From a bacterium (lineage in GTDB: Bacteria > Electryoneota > RPQS01), in the NCBI GenBank assembly GCA_016702305.1, contig JADJEH010000017.1, positions 124,001 to 188,000 on the forward strand: 64,000 bases of DNA, in the 5' to 3' direction. Each line of letters opens with the position of its first letter. The stretch's first letter is position 1. The position numbers and the translations under genes were made by a program. Of this stretch, positions 44,562 to 52,700 are shown one piece after another. The notes beneath the pieces were generated by a model. It searched no databases. It worked only from the letters and a program-made list of their open reading frames with translations, and was not told where the DNA came from.

Positions 44562-44920
44562 AAGATGTCACCGCGCCCGACTACCTGAGCCCCGAACAAA
44601 TTGAGTTGTTCGCGCGCTTGGCCGATAAAGTGGTAGGCTTGGGCTTCGCCCTGCCGGCCATTCTGTTCCTTGAGACCACTCGACCACTGAACTTCGTCGG
44701 GTCGCAGGTCATGCTGTTCTTTCAGCCCATGTTGCGCTCCTTCTTTACTCTGCGCGACTATGATCTGCTGCAACAGGCGCTCGAACGGCGCGAGACGCTC
44801 GGCTATCTGACCGAGCTGATTGAGGCCCGCGATGAAGCGGCGCACGAGCGAGAGCGTGAGCAAAAAGCCCAACGAAAGGCTGAGAAGCTCGCGCGCAAAG
44901 CGGCTAAACGCAAATCATAG
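44558..44920 (+). CDS. hypothetical protein with membrane-proximal segment and coiled C-terminus
   Basis: 120 residues. Hydrophobic stretch (about 25-40, VVGLGFALPAILFLE), a second amphipathic segment, and a strongly charged Glu/Lys/Arg-rich coiled tail (about 90-120). No known family. Translationally coupled to the upstream PH-like protein gene and probably its partner. Confidence 0.68.
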   Translation: MKDVTAPDYLSPEQIELFARLADKVVGLGFALPAILFLETTRPLNFVGSQVMLFFQPMLRSFFTLRDYDLLQQALERRETLGYLTELIEARDEAAHEREREQKAQRKAEKLARKAAKRKS

Positions 44921-45420
44921 CCGCGTACAACGATCTTTCATGGTTTGTGTTGCCAAAGAATTTGAAAATTTTCTGCGACGGCAAACTTCCCGATTGATCG
45001 TTTGTAAGTGTTCTGATTTTCAGAATCTTACATTGATAGCTCCGCTGTGATTCGGCGGCGCATGCGGTACATGGGTCGGCCAATCCGGCCCCCATCTGCT
45101 TAACTTTGCTGAAAATCGGCCCATTTGTTGCTATAGATTGCGACGAAAAGCCGAATCCTGAGACTGGGCCTGTCCACGCTTGACGGCCCACCAGACATAC
45201 GCGATGAACGTCCCCGCGTGGGGTACGCGATCATAGATACTGTGCGACATCTTTCGAGAAGCCGCCGGTACAGACGCCGAAATGCTCGCCGCACGAGCCC
45301 GGAGTCTGCACAGTAGGAAGCATGCGGAACTCGGGCAGCGCAGCCGCTTCCTGTCTGGACACAAAACATCCTGTTCTCGAACGAGTCTCTGCCCGATCAC
45401 TCAGCGAAGGAGAAATCCGC
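44921..45420. other. 500-bp intergenic region
   Basis: AT-richer than the surroundings at 44930-45060. No gene supported by a signal peptide, motif or ribosome-binding site is seen on either strand. It presumably contains the promoter of the Lys-rich protein gene; an AAGGAG site stands 8 bases before that start. I see no terminator after the upstream gene. Confidence 0.4.
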
Positions 45421-45714
45421 ATGAGCCCTGCCAAGAAGGCGACCAAGAAGAAGGCCACCAAGAAGAAGGCCACGGCGAAGAAGGCTACGAAGAAGAAAGC
45501 CACCAAGAAGAAAGCCGCCAAGAAGGCCACGGCCAAGAAGGCGACCAAGAAGAAAGCCACCAAGAAGAAAGCCGCCAAGAAGTCTACGGCTAAGAAGGCG
45601 ACCAAGAAGAAAGCCACCAAGAAGAAAGCTACGGCTAAGAAGGCGACTAAGAAGAAAGCCGCCAAGCGTCGCAAGAAAGCCACCAAGAAGGCTGCCTCGC
45701 CGATGCCGATGTAA
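45421..45714 (+). CDS. histone H1-like Lys/Ala-rich repeat protein
   Basis: 97 residues, almost entirely Lys, Ala and Thr in repeats of the type KKATKKKATKKKA, resembling the C-terminal tail of histone H1 and bacterial Hc1/BpH1-type proteins. It should bind DNA (or polyphosphate) by charge and be largely disordered. The ATG at 45421 follows AAGGAG. No structured domain is present; it ends with SPMPM. The DNA is a tandem array, so copy number may vary between strains. Confidence 0.85.
   Translation: MSPAKKATKKKATKKKATAKKATKKKATKKKAAKKATAKKATKKKATKKKAAKKSTAKKATKKKATKKKATAKKATKKKAAKRRKKATKKAASPMPM
45427..45700 (+). repeat. Lys-codon tandem repeat array in the H1-like gene
   Basis: Repeats of AAGAAGAAAGCCACC-like units with small variations. 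Such arrays expand and contract, and are prone to assembly error. Confidence 0.75.
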
Positions 45715-45739
45715 TTCGGTTTTCGCTTGCTTGAATACG

Positions 45740-45776
45740 CAAACGGTCTGGAGTAATCCAGACCGTTTGTTATTTT
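45740..45776 (+). terminator. Rho-independent terminator of the H1-like gene
   Basis: CAAACGGTCTGGA / TCCAGACCGTTTG, loop GTAA, then TTATTTT. Confidence 0.9.
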
Positions 45777-45795
45777 ACGCATAGCCTGCTATATT
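45767..45795 (+). promoter_or_regulatory. predicted promoter of the 548-residue protein operon
   Basis: TTGTTA (45767-45772), 17 bp, TATATT (45790-45795). It overlaps the arm and tail of the preceding terminator, a compact arrangement. Confidence 0.55.
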
Positions 45796-45826
45796 CTGTC
45801 TATAACTTTCCCTTATGGAGTCCTGC

Positions 45827-47473
45827 ATGTCCCCGCAAGCCCTTTTTAAGAAATTGCTGCTGCGTCCGACGCCTGATGAGACGCTCGAACTGCTGCGGCA
45901 ACTTGCGCTCGTCAAGCACACGGCCAAAACGCTGCTGGTGTATCATGATCAATTGCTGTTTTACAAGGCCTATCCCGTATCGGATGCGGTGCGCCGTCTG
46001 GCTGATCGCGAGTTGGCGCACTTCCACGAGCGCATCACACCCGAACTGTCCGATCTCATGATGCAGACGGGCATCGTCGGGACGAAGCTCTACTACGCTT
46101 TCGATTATGGCAATGCGCGCTTCGTTCAGGGGCAGTTGGGACGACAGGTGGAACTGGACTGGGAAGATTACGAAAACAAGGAGCACGACCCGCTGGCGGG
46201 CCTGCTATGGCTATTGTTGGAACCCGCCGAGGCGGACGCCGCAGATTCGGAAGCGCTGACGGTGCGCGACATCCTTGAACGCGCCGCCGGAGGGGATACC
46301 GTGTTGTCTTTGCTCTTGGATCGCTTCGCGCAGGCCTTTCCGGGGCAGGTCGGCGATCATCTTTACAACGAGGCCAGCCTGATGGTCGGGGCGACGTTGA
46401 CGCCTGCGGGACCGTCTCGAACGCGCACAGCCCTGCCGCGGCCTAAGGAGCTGTGGATCTGGTCGCCCGAGTTGGCCAAGCAGAAGTACGATTTTGCCAC
46501 CGAAATTGCCAAGCCGCTCGAACTCCCGCCGCCGGTCTCGCCCAAGCGCGGCCAAGAGCTGCTCAACGTCGTGCATGGCACGCTCACGGTGCGCCTGCGC
46601 GAGTATTACGGCGCGACACACGGCAATCCAGCCGAGCTCTACGAGATTCAACTGGATCGCGGCGGCACATTGTTGCTGTGGTTCAATACCGTCGAATGGC
46701 GGCTGCCGATAGAAGCCGGTTGGGGCTTCATGATGCTCAAGAACGGTGTGCCCATCAGCTACGGCGGCGGCGGCATGCATCCGGCGCGGCTGGAGATTGC
46801 GCTCAACCTGTTTGACACCTTCCGCGGCGGTGAGGCGGCCTGGATCTACGGCTCACTCGTGCGGGCCGCGCGCGCATTTTGTCCGGCGCCGTGGGTTGTC
46901 GCCCGAAAATATCAGATTGGATATGAAAACGACGAGGCCCTGGCTTCGGGTGCCTACTGGTTCTATGACAAGCTGGGCCTGCGCTCGACCGACGCGAAAC
47001 TGCGCAAGCTCGTTGAGGCCGAACGCAAGAAAGTGCTGGCCAAGAAGGGCTATCGCGCACCGCTGACCTCGCTCAAAAAGATCGCTGACGCGGATATCGC
47101 CTTGAGTCTGAAACACCAGGAAACCGCGCTTTACAAAGAGTATCCGCTGGAAGATGTGGCGCTGCTGGCGGCGGATGTGCTGGCCAAGCTCGGCCCCCGC
47201 GATGGCGGTTTTTCAAAACGCATTCTGAAGGCCGTGGAAGATCGGCTCGGCCAGGCGTTGCCCGCGATGACGCCGCACGAACGCTTCTGGGTGGCGCAGC
47301 AGGGCGCCTACCTGCTGGCTCTTGATGAGTCAAAGTCGTGGAACGCCTCGCAGCGCACGACGTGGCTGGCCATGGCTCGTGGCAAAGGTGGTGCACGGGA
47401 ATCTGAATACCTATGGAACGCCGCCCAACTGGCGGGTTTCTGGGACGCCCTGGCCCGAGCGGCGGCGAAGTAG
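45827..47473 (+). CDS. large cytoplasmic protein of unknown function
   Basis: 548 residues, no signal peptide or membrane segment, and no family that I recognise. It is Leu- and Ala-rich with many helices, and a more conserved-looking central block (GTLLLWFNTVEWRLPIEAGWGFMMLKNGVPISYGGGGMHPARLEIALNLFDTFRGGEAAWIYG) suggests a catalytic or binding core of a transglutaminase-like or acyltransferase-like fold, but that is only an impression. The ATG at 45827 has GGAG 6 bases upstream. Two bases separate its stop from the MFS gene start, so it is in an operon with an exporter and a DarT-like gene. Confidence 0.7.
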   Translation: MSPQALFKKLLLRPTPDETLELLRQLALVKHTAKTLLVYHDQLLFYKAYPVSDAVRRLADRELAHFHERITPELSDLMMQTGIVGTKLYYAFDYGNARFVQGQLGRQVELDWEDYENKEHDPLAGLLWLLLEPAEADAADSEALTVRDILERAAGGDTVLSLLLDRFAQAFPGQVGDHLYNEASLMVGATLTPAGPSRTRTALPRPKELWIWSPELAKQKYDFATEIAKPLELPPPVSPKRGQELLNVVHGTLTVRLREYYGATHGNPAELYEIQLDRGGTLLLWFNTVEWRLPIEAGWGFMMLKNGVPISYGGGGMHPARLEIALNLFDTFRGGEAAWIYGSLVRAARAFCPAPWVVARKYQIGYENDEALASGAYWFYDKLGLRSTDAKLRKLVEAERKKVLAKKGYRAPLTSLKKIADADIALSLKHQETALYKEYPLEDVALLAADVLAKLGPRDGGFSKRILKAVEDRLGQALPAMTPHERFWVAQQGAYLLALDESKSWNASQRTTWLAMARGKGGARESEYLWNAAQLAGFWDALARAAAK

Positions 47474-47475
47474 CT

Positions 47476-48690
47476 GTGAACTCACTCCGCCAGACCTTCC
47501 GCGCCTTTCGGCATCGCAACTACCGCCTGTTTTGGACTGGTTTCGCACTGTCCATTACCGGAACGTGGATGCAGACGCTGGCGCAAGGCTGGCTCGTCTG
47601 GCGGCTCACTGAATCACCGCTGTGGCTCGGCGTAATCGGCGCGATGTCCCAGCTTCCGTCGCTTCTGCTCGGCTCCATCGGCGGAGTGCTGGTGGACCGC
47701 GCACCAAAACGAACGGTGCTTTTTGTCACACAAACCGGTTTGGCTATCTGTGCGCTCCTCCTCGCGATTCTGACCTTTGCCGGTAGGATTACCGAGTGGC
47801 ACATCCTGATTCTGGCCACCATCTCCGGCATCTTCATGGCCGCCGACGCGCCGGCGCGGCTGTCGTTTGTCACGGATCTCGTCGGTAAAGAGGATCGGCC
47901 TAATGCGATCGCGCTGAACTCCTCGACTTTTAATGCCGCGCGTCTGGTCGGGCCCTCACTGGCCGGAATTATGGTACCACTGGTTGGCGAGGGCGCCTGC
48001 TTCCTGGCCAACGCCGTGTCGTACTTCGCGCTGATCGTCACGTTGTCGCTGATGCGCAATCTCCCTGATCCGCGTGGCGATACCAGCGAGCCGATTCTGA
48101 AGCAGTTGCGCGACGCCTATACCTTCGTGCGCCGCTCGCCGATTCAGCGCGTTCTGATTCGCAACGTCATCATCTTTTCCATCTTCGGCTTCGCCTACAC
48201 CACCTTGTTGCCGATGGTCGCCGACATTGTGCTCAACACAGGCGCCGAAGGTCTCGGTGTGCTGATGGCCGCCGGAGGTATCGGCGCGCTGTTGGGCGGG
48301 CTGTGGCAGGCCTCGATGGATCAGGAGAGCAAACGCGGCTGGGTTGTGATGATGGGCATGGCCGGACTTGGTCTGGGATTGCTCATCTTTTCGCTCTCAA
48401 AGCAATTTGAGGTCTCGGTCATCGCCCTGGCCATGTCGGGGTTCTCGGGCATCGCGATGCTCGCCTCGACCAACACGCTCCTGCAGCAGCTCACGCCGGA
48501 TCATCTGCGCGGGCGCGTGCTGGGATTCTATACATCCAGTTTCTTAGGCTTCGGCCCCATTGGCGCGTTCCTGCTCGGTGCATTGGCCGATGCCTTTGAT
48601 GCGCGGATCGCATTGGCCGTCACGTCGAGCATCTGTCTGGCGGTCGCGGCTTACACGATCGCGCACTATCGCCGCTTGCGTACCGTGTGA
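47476..48690 (+). CDS. MFS exporter (EntS/TetR-like MFS_3 group)
   Basis: 405 residues with 12 predicted membrane helices. RHRNYRLFWTGFALSITGTWMQTLAQGWLVW at the start and the GGVLVDRAPKRTVLF loop between helices 2 and 3 match the MFS_3 family (EntS enterobactin exporter and relatives). The GTG at 47476 is selected because it lies 2 bases after the previous stop and opens the family's usual N-terminus; an ATG 63 bases upstream would overlap. It overlaps the DarT-like gene by one base (TGATG). Confidence 0.88.
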   Translation: MNSLRQTFRAFRHRNYRLFWTGFALSITGTWMQTLAQGWLVWRLTESPLWLGVIGAMSQLPSLLLGSIGGVLVDRAPKRTVLFVTQTGLAICALLLAILTFAGRITEWHILILATISGIFMAADAPARLSFVTDLVGKEDRPNAIALNSSTFNAARLVGPSLAGIMVPLVGEGACFLANAVSYFALIVTLSLMRNLPDPRGDTSEPILKQLRDAYTFVRRSPIQRVLIRNVIIFSIFGFAYTTLLPMVADIVLNTGAEGLGVLMAAGGIGALLGGLWQASMDQESKRGWVVMMGMAGLGLGLLIFSLSKQFEVSVIALAMSGFSGIAMLASTNTLLQQLTPDHLRGRVLGFYTSSFLGFGPIGAFLLGALADAFDARIALAVTSSICLAVAAYTIAHYRRLRTV

Positions 48691-49340
48691 TGCTATTCGG
48701 TCCGGTTACACCGGCGCGGGAATTGGCGCGCCGTGAAATTGATCTTCTGCTGCACAGCACGCACCTGACCATCAACCTGCCGCAAATGTTCGCAGACGGC
48801 CTGCTCGACACGGCGCGCGGCCTGCGCACACGGCTCGGAGACAAGGCTGAGCGCCTGCTCCACGATCCGGCGCGGCTCGAGAAGTTCGCCGTCGGTCTGG
48901 ACTATATTAATGCGTCGGTAACGACGCCGAACTTCGAGTTGCTCTATGCACGTTCGCGCTCGGCGTGGCAGGTTGAGTGGGTGCATCTCGTGCTCGACCT
49001 GAAGTTGGTCGAACGCGAGGACACACTCTTCTGTCCCGTCTCCGCCGCGCAGGATTTCGGAGCGCATGTGACCTCCGGCGTTGCTGGATTGCAGTCCATG
49101 TTCGCCGAGCAAGTCGAGCCGTGGAACCGCTCAGGGTTGACCAAAAGCGAACCCACGCATCCGCAAGCTGAAGTGTTGATCAAAGGCGCAATGGACTTAG
49201 CCCACGTACGCGAGCTGCTCGTTTCGTCCGGCGCCATTGAAGACGAGGTGCAGCGACTGGCGGCGCACTACCACAGAAAAGTCACGACGCGCGTCTCACC
49301 CAAACACTTTCTCTGGCCCGCGCGGCTAAAACACAAGTAA
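48690..49340 (+). CDS. DarT-like (DUF4433) ADP-ribosyltransferase
   Basis: 216 residues. It carries the blocks I associate with the DUF4433/DarT family: an N-terminal HSTHLTINLPQMFADGLL, the LDYINASVTTPNFELLYARSR block, WVHLVLDLKLV, the DTLFCPVSAAQDFGAHVTSGVAG segment and QAEVLIKGAMDLAHVRELLV. Members of the family ADP-ribosylate thymidine in single-stranded DNA (toxin) and are normally paired with a DarG macrodomain antitoxin. No DarG-like gene lies next to it. The start is ATG at 48690, sharing a base with the exporter stop. It may be a non-toxic or differently controlled member; assignment made by eye. Confidence 0.7.
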   Translation: MLFGPVTPARELARREIDLLLHSTHLTINLPQMFADGLLDTARGLRTRLGDKAERLLHDPARLEKFAVGLDYINASVTTPNFELLYARSRSAWQVEWVHLVLDLKLVEREDTLFCPVSAAQDFGAHVTSGVAGLQSMFAEQVEPWNRSGLTKSEPTHPQAEVLIKGAMDLAHVRELLVSSGAIEDEVQRLAAHYHRKVTTRVSPKHFLWPARLKHK

Positions 49341-49344
49341 ACCG

Positions 49345-49374
49345 AAAACGGCGACTCGATGGAGTCGCCGTTTT
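49345..49374. terminator. bidirectional terminator between the DarT-like and ogt genes
   Basis: AAAACGGCGACTC / GAGTCGCCGTTTT, loop GATG, with A and T flanks, symmetrical for both strands. Confidence 0.9.
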
Positions 49375-49398
49375 AGTTACACAAAGAAAGCACCTCGC

Positions 49399-49917
49399 TC
49401 AAACCAGCGTGCTGCACTCGTGCTTCAAGAGCCACGTCTTGCGGTCAATACCGCCCGCGTAGCCGGTGATTTGATTTTTTTGGCCGACGACGCGATGGCA
49501 GGGGACGACTACCGCCACCGGATTCATGCCGTTGGCCACGCCGACCGCGCGGGCGCCGTTGTCTATCATAAGACGCTTGGCAATTTCACCGTATGTCGTG
49601 GTCGTGCCGAAGGGGATCAACTGCAATTCGCGCCAGACTTCCAACTGAAATTCCGTCCCGCGAAGATCCAGCGGAATCTCAAAATGCGTGCGCAAGCCCG
49701 CATAATACTCCGTCAATTCCTTGCGCGCCTGCTGCAGCAATTTGGTTTCGATACACTCGCCGTCGGCCTCGCGTGGCTCGTCACAGAACTCCGCGCGCAT
49801 CAGCCCGTGCGCGCTGGCGGTCAAGCGCATGCGTCCCAGCGGCGTCTTCAGGTCCGTCCAGTAGCGCTCAACTTGCGGCGCGGCATCGGTCAGGAGTTGT
49901 GTAGGAGCGTGTACCAT
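49399..49917 (-). CDS. ogt: methylated-DNA--protein-cysteine methyltransferase
   Basis: 172 residues. Direct reversal of O6-alkylguanine. The active site VVPCHRVVG is intact, with the typical IPFGTTTTYGEIAKRL and NGMNPVAVVVPCHR flanks and the C-terminal YAGGIDRKTWLL. The ATG at 49917 lies inside the end of the glycosylase gene and overlaps it by 28 bases, so both are translationally coupled; no separate ribosome-binding site is seen. Confidence 0.94.
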   Translation of the reverse strand: MVHAPTQLLTDAAPQVERYWTDLKTPLGRMRLTASAHGLMRAEFCDEPREADGECIETKLLQQARKELTEYYAGLRTHFEIPLDLRGTEFQLEVWRELQLIPFGTTTTYGEIAKRLMIDNGARAVGVANGMNPVAVVVPCHRVVGQKNQITGYAGGIDRKTWLLKHECSTLV

Positions 49918-50780
49918 ATATAAAAAGTTGCGTACGAACGAAAGGGCCGCCAACTCTCCGTGATGCGTTTCGTCTCGTCCAGCGTGGCTTGTCGGCCTAA
50001 TCGATACTGCCGCGCCAATGCGTTGCGTAATCCGATGTCTTCATACGGACAGGCGTCCGCATCGCCATGCACGCGCATCATCGCGTACTCTACCGACCAC
50101 GGCCCGATGCCGCGAATGGCCAATAGGCGCGCCCGAATCTCGGCGGGGTCAGCTTCGCTTAACAGTGATTCATTAAGATAACCCAGCGCAACGTCTCGCG
50201 CAAGGCCCTGAAGGTACTCGCCTTTTTGCCGCGACAATCCACACTTACGCAACTCCGCTGCCGTCAGACTGAGCAGCGCCTCCGGCGCGGGAAACCCCTC
50301 ATAAACCTTATCTTGCCACGCCACCACGGCGTTGCAATACAGCGCTAACCGTGAGCGCACTGCAAACGCAGATGCTACGGATACCTGTTGTCCAATGATG
50401 GACCACGAGAGGCATTCCCACAAGCTGTGCACACCCACCAGCCGCAATCCGCAATAGTCACGCGTCCAACTTTGTAAACGGCGATCACTTTCTGAGAAGC
50501 GATAGAATGCCAACAGTTCGTCATCGGGCCCGAACGTGCGCTTCACAAAATGTTCAAGCTGCGCCTGCCGCGACGCTGTGCGGTCGCCGACAACGATGCG
50601 CGCGTGGATACTGTTCCGCTCACAAGGGGTAATTTCCACCAAGTAATAGCCGCGCTCATCGGCCAGCACCTGACAAAAACGCTCGCCGGACACCGCGTGC
50701 GTCTGCGCATTCTCATAGCGGCCTATGTAAAGCGCCGTCCTGGCAAAATCAAACGGCGCGGTGAAGGTGTGAGTCAGCAT
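49890..50780 (-). CDS. alkA: DNA-3-methyladenine glycosylase II (AlkA-like)
   Basis: 296 residues. Excises alkylated bases. N-terminal AlkA domain (about 1-100) and HhH-GPD core (about 115-285) with GQQVSVASAFAVRSRL, IRGIGPWSVEYAMMR and the catalytic Asp in CPYEDIGLRNAL. The ATG at 50780 is used, since the upstream TTG gains no domain sequence. First gene of the alkA-ogt operon, a coordinated alkylation-repair unit. Confidence 0.92.
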   Translation of the reverse strand: MLTHTFTAPFDFARTALYIGRYENAQTHAVSGERFCQVLADERGYYLVEITPCERNSIHARIVVGDRTASRQAQLEHFVKRTFGPDDELLAFYRFSESDRRLQSWTRDYCGLRLVGVHSLWECLSWSIIGQQVSVASAFAVRSRLALYCNAVVAWQDKVYEGFPAPEALLSLTAAELRKCGLSRQKGEYLQGLARDVALGYLNESLLSEADPAEIRARLLAIRGIGPWSVEYAMMRVHGDADACPYEDIGLRNALARQYRLGRQATLDETKRITESWRPFRSYATFYIWYTLLHNS

Positions 50781-50800
50781 AGAGTGGAATAGAGACAACA

Positions 50801-50830
50801 AGCCCCGGCCATTCCAAGGTGGCCGGGGCT
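50801..50830 (-). terminator. terminator after the htrA locus
   Basis: Read on the minus strand: AGCCCCGGCCA / TGGCCGGGGCT with an 8-nt loop, followed by a T-rich stretch (TTGTTGTCT). Confidence 0.8.
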
Positions 50831-50849
50831 GTTGGAGGTGGTAGGTTGG

Positions 50850-52361
50850 TTAATTGACCTCGACTGCTTCGAACGTCTTCACGCCGTCGCGCACAATGCG
50901 GAACAAGACGGCCTTGTTCGAGTTGCGCAGCGCCGCGGCAATCTCCTTGAAGCCGTGAACGTCGTCCACGGGCTTGCGGTCAATCTCAATAATCACGTCA
51001 CCTTCACGCAGCTTCTCACGCGCCGGCGAGTTCTCATCTATCTCGTTGATGATCACGCCATAGGTGCCATCCAGCCGCAGCGCACGGGCCATGGATTCAT
51101 TGACAACGCCGACGTCTATCCCCAACCAGTTGCTCGATGGCTCGGGACGCTGTTCGCCTTGACCCATAAATGTGGCCAGCGCCGCGCGATCACCCAACAC
51201 AAATTCCAACGACTGCGGCTTGCCTTCGCGAATGATCTTGGCCACCACGCCGCGGCCCGGCGGCACGTCGGCCACCGCCATGCGGAACTGCTGCACATCC
51301 TTGACGACCTTGCCGTCAAACTCCGTGACGACATCGCCCGCTTCCAAACCGCCCACCGAGGCCGGGGTATTGGGATCCACGCGCTCGACAAACACGCCGT
51401 GCTGCTCCGCCGCGACGCCGGTCGCACTGCGCAGCTCCGCCGTCAGCTCGCGCGGCAGCATTCCCAAATAACCGCGCGCAACCTTGCCGTTCTCGCGCAA
51501 CTGGTCCACGACCTTCATCGCCATGTTGATCGGAATAGCGAAACCGATGCCTTGACCACTCGGGTTGATCGCGGTGTTCACGCCGATAACTTCACCGTGA
51601 ATGTTGCACAACGGACCGCCGCTGTTGCCGAAATTAATGGAAGCGTCGGTCTGAATAAAATCCTGGAAGCTCGGGCCGCCGCCCGCAATCGCAAGATTGC
51701 TGCGCCCGCGCGCCGACACGATGCCCACCGTAAGCGTCCACTCCAGACCCAACGGATTGCCCATCGCGATGGCCCAGTCGCCAACGCGCAGGTTATCGGA
51801 ATTTCCGATCAAGGACACTTCATTGGCTTCAAAATTGTGATCCACCTAGATCACGGCCACATCCGTTTCGGGATCCGCGCCGATGATCTTGGCCTCGTAT
51901 TCCTGGCCGTTCTGCGTTTTGACGGTCACCTTGTCCGCGTTTTCGACGACGTGATTGTTGGTGAGGATGAAGCCGTCGCGGCTGATGATCATGCCCGATC
52001 CGGTGGACGGAGCATGAAACTCGCGCGGCCGATTGCCACCGCCGCCGCCGCCATCACGCTTATGGAAAAACTCCCAAAACGGCTGATTCTCAAAAAATTC
52101 ATCCATCGGATTCGCGCCGCTCATGACCTTGTCCGATGAGATATGTACCACCGTCGGACCGACCCGCTCGGCCACGGGCACGAACGGACTCTCGCCGTGG
52201 TCATTGATTAACGAATTGTACTGCGCGAATTGCGCGTTCACCGGCGGCGCGACTTCCTGGGCGGTCGCCGTCCGGTCCATCTTCATTTCGGAGGTGAAAA
52301 GCACACCCACCACCACTCCGGCCAGCACGAGGCCGAGGCCAATCCAACTCAGTTTTCGCAT
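50850..52361 (-). pseudogene. HtrA/DegP serine protease interrupted by an in-frame TAG
   Basis: About 503 codons. Reading on through the amber codon at 51846-51848 gives a normal HtrA: signal anchor, trypsin-like domain with the catalytic His (TNNHVV), Asp (PETDVAVI, just before the stop) and Ser (NFGNSGGP), then two PDZ domains (about 280-370 and 390-500). The stop falls at a position where HtrA usually has Lys/Arg/Gln, so a single C-to-T or A-to-T change would explain it. No fragment contains the whole triad. Either a real nonsense mutation, a sequencing error, or amber readthrough. A TATATT box stands upstream (52447-52452, minus strand) without a good -35 at 17 bp. Confidence 0.85.
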
Positions 52362-52700
52362 AGTACGTCTCTATCTGTAGGCTGAAAATTGTTCGATTAG
52401 GCGACTCGCGCTGGACAGTCCTCCGTCTCAGCGCGGCGCGTACCACAATATACGAAATGAACCGTAATCAGTTCCCAAGTTCCCGTCTAAAAGTTAAGTT
52501 GTTGATTTTCATGTAACTCTGTGGAGAATCGGGGGTAGACTTCTGCTTACTGGACGGGTCAACGGCCAGCAAGTTGCATCCGCCCAGAGTTGCAAATCCG
52601 TGGCCGGAAATGTACCTTAAAAGTTGCCTATCGGATATCGCCGGGGAGCAACCGATTTCCCCGCTTCACACTGTCTCTCACCCATTGGACTCTTCCCGCT
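52362..52700. other. 339-bp intergenic region
   Basis: Holds the promoter of htrA (minus) and the start region of the MFS gene (plus). The direct repeat GGGAACTTGGGAACT on the minus strand near 52471-52485 could be an alternative-sigma -35-like element, but I cannot fix it. No terminator or RNA gene is visible. Confidence 0.4.

Noticed and set aside
45131..45400. Short frames on the minus strand ahead of the H1-like gene
   Set aside because: No ribosome-binding site, no signal peptide pattern, and unusual composition.
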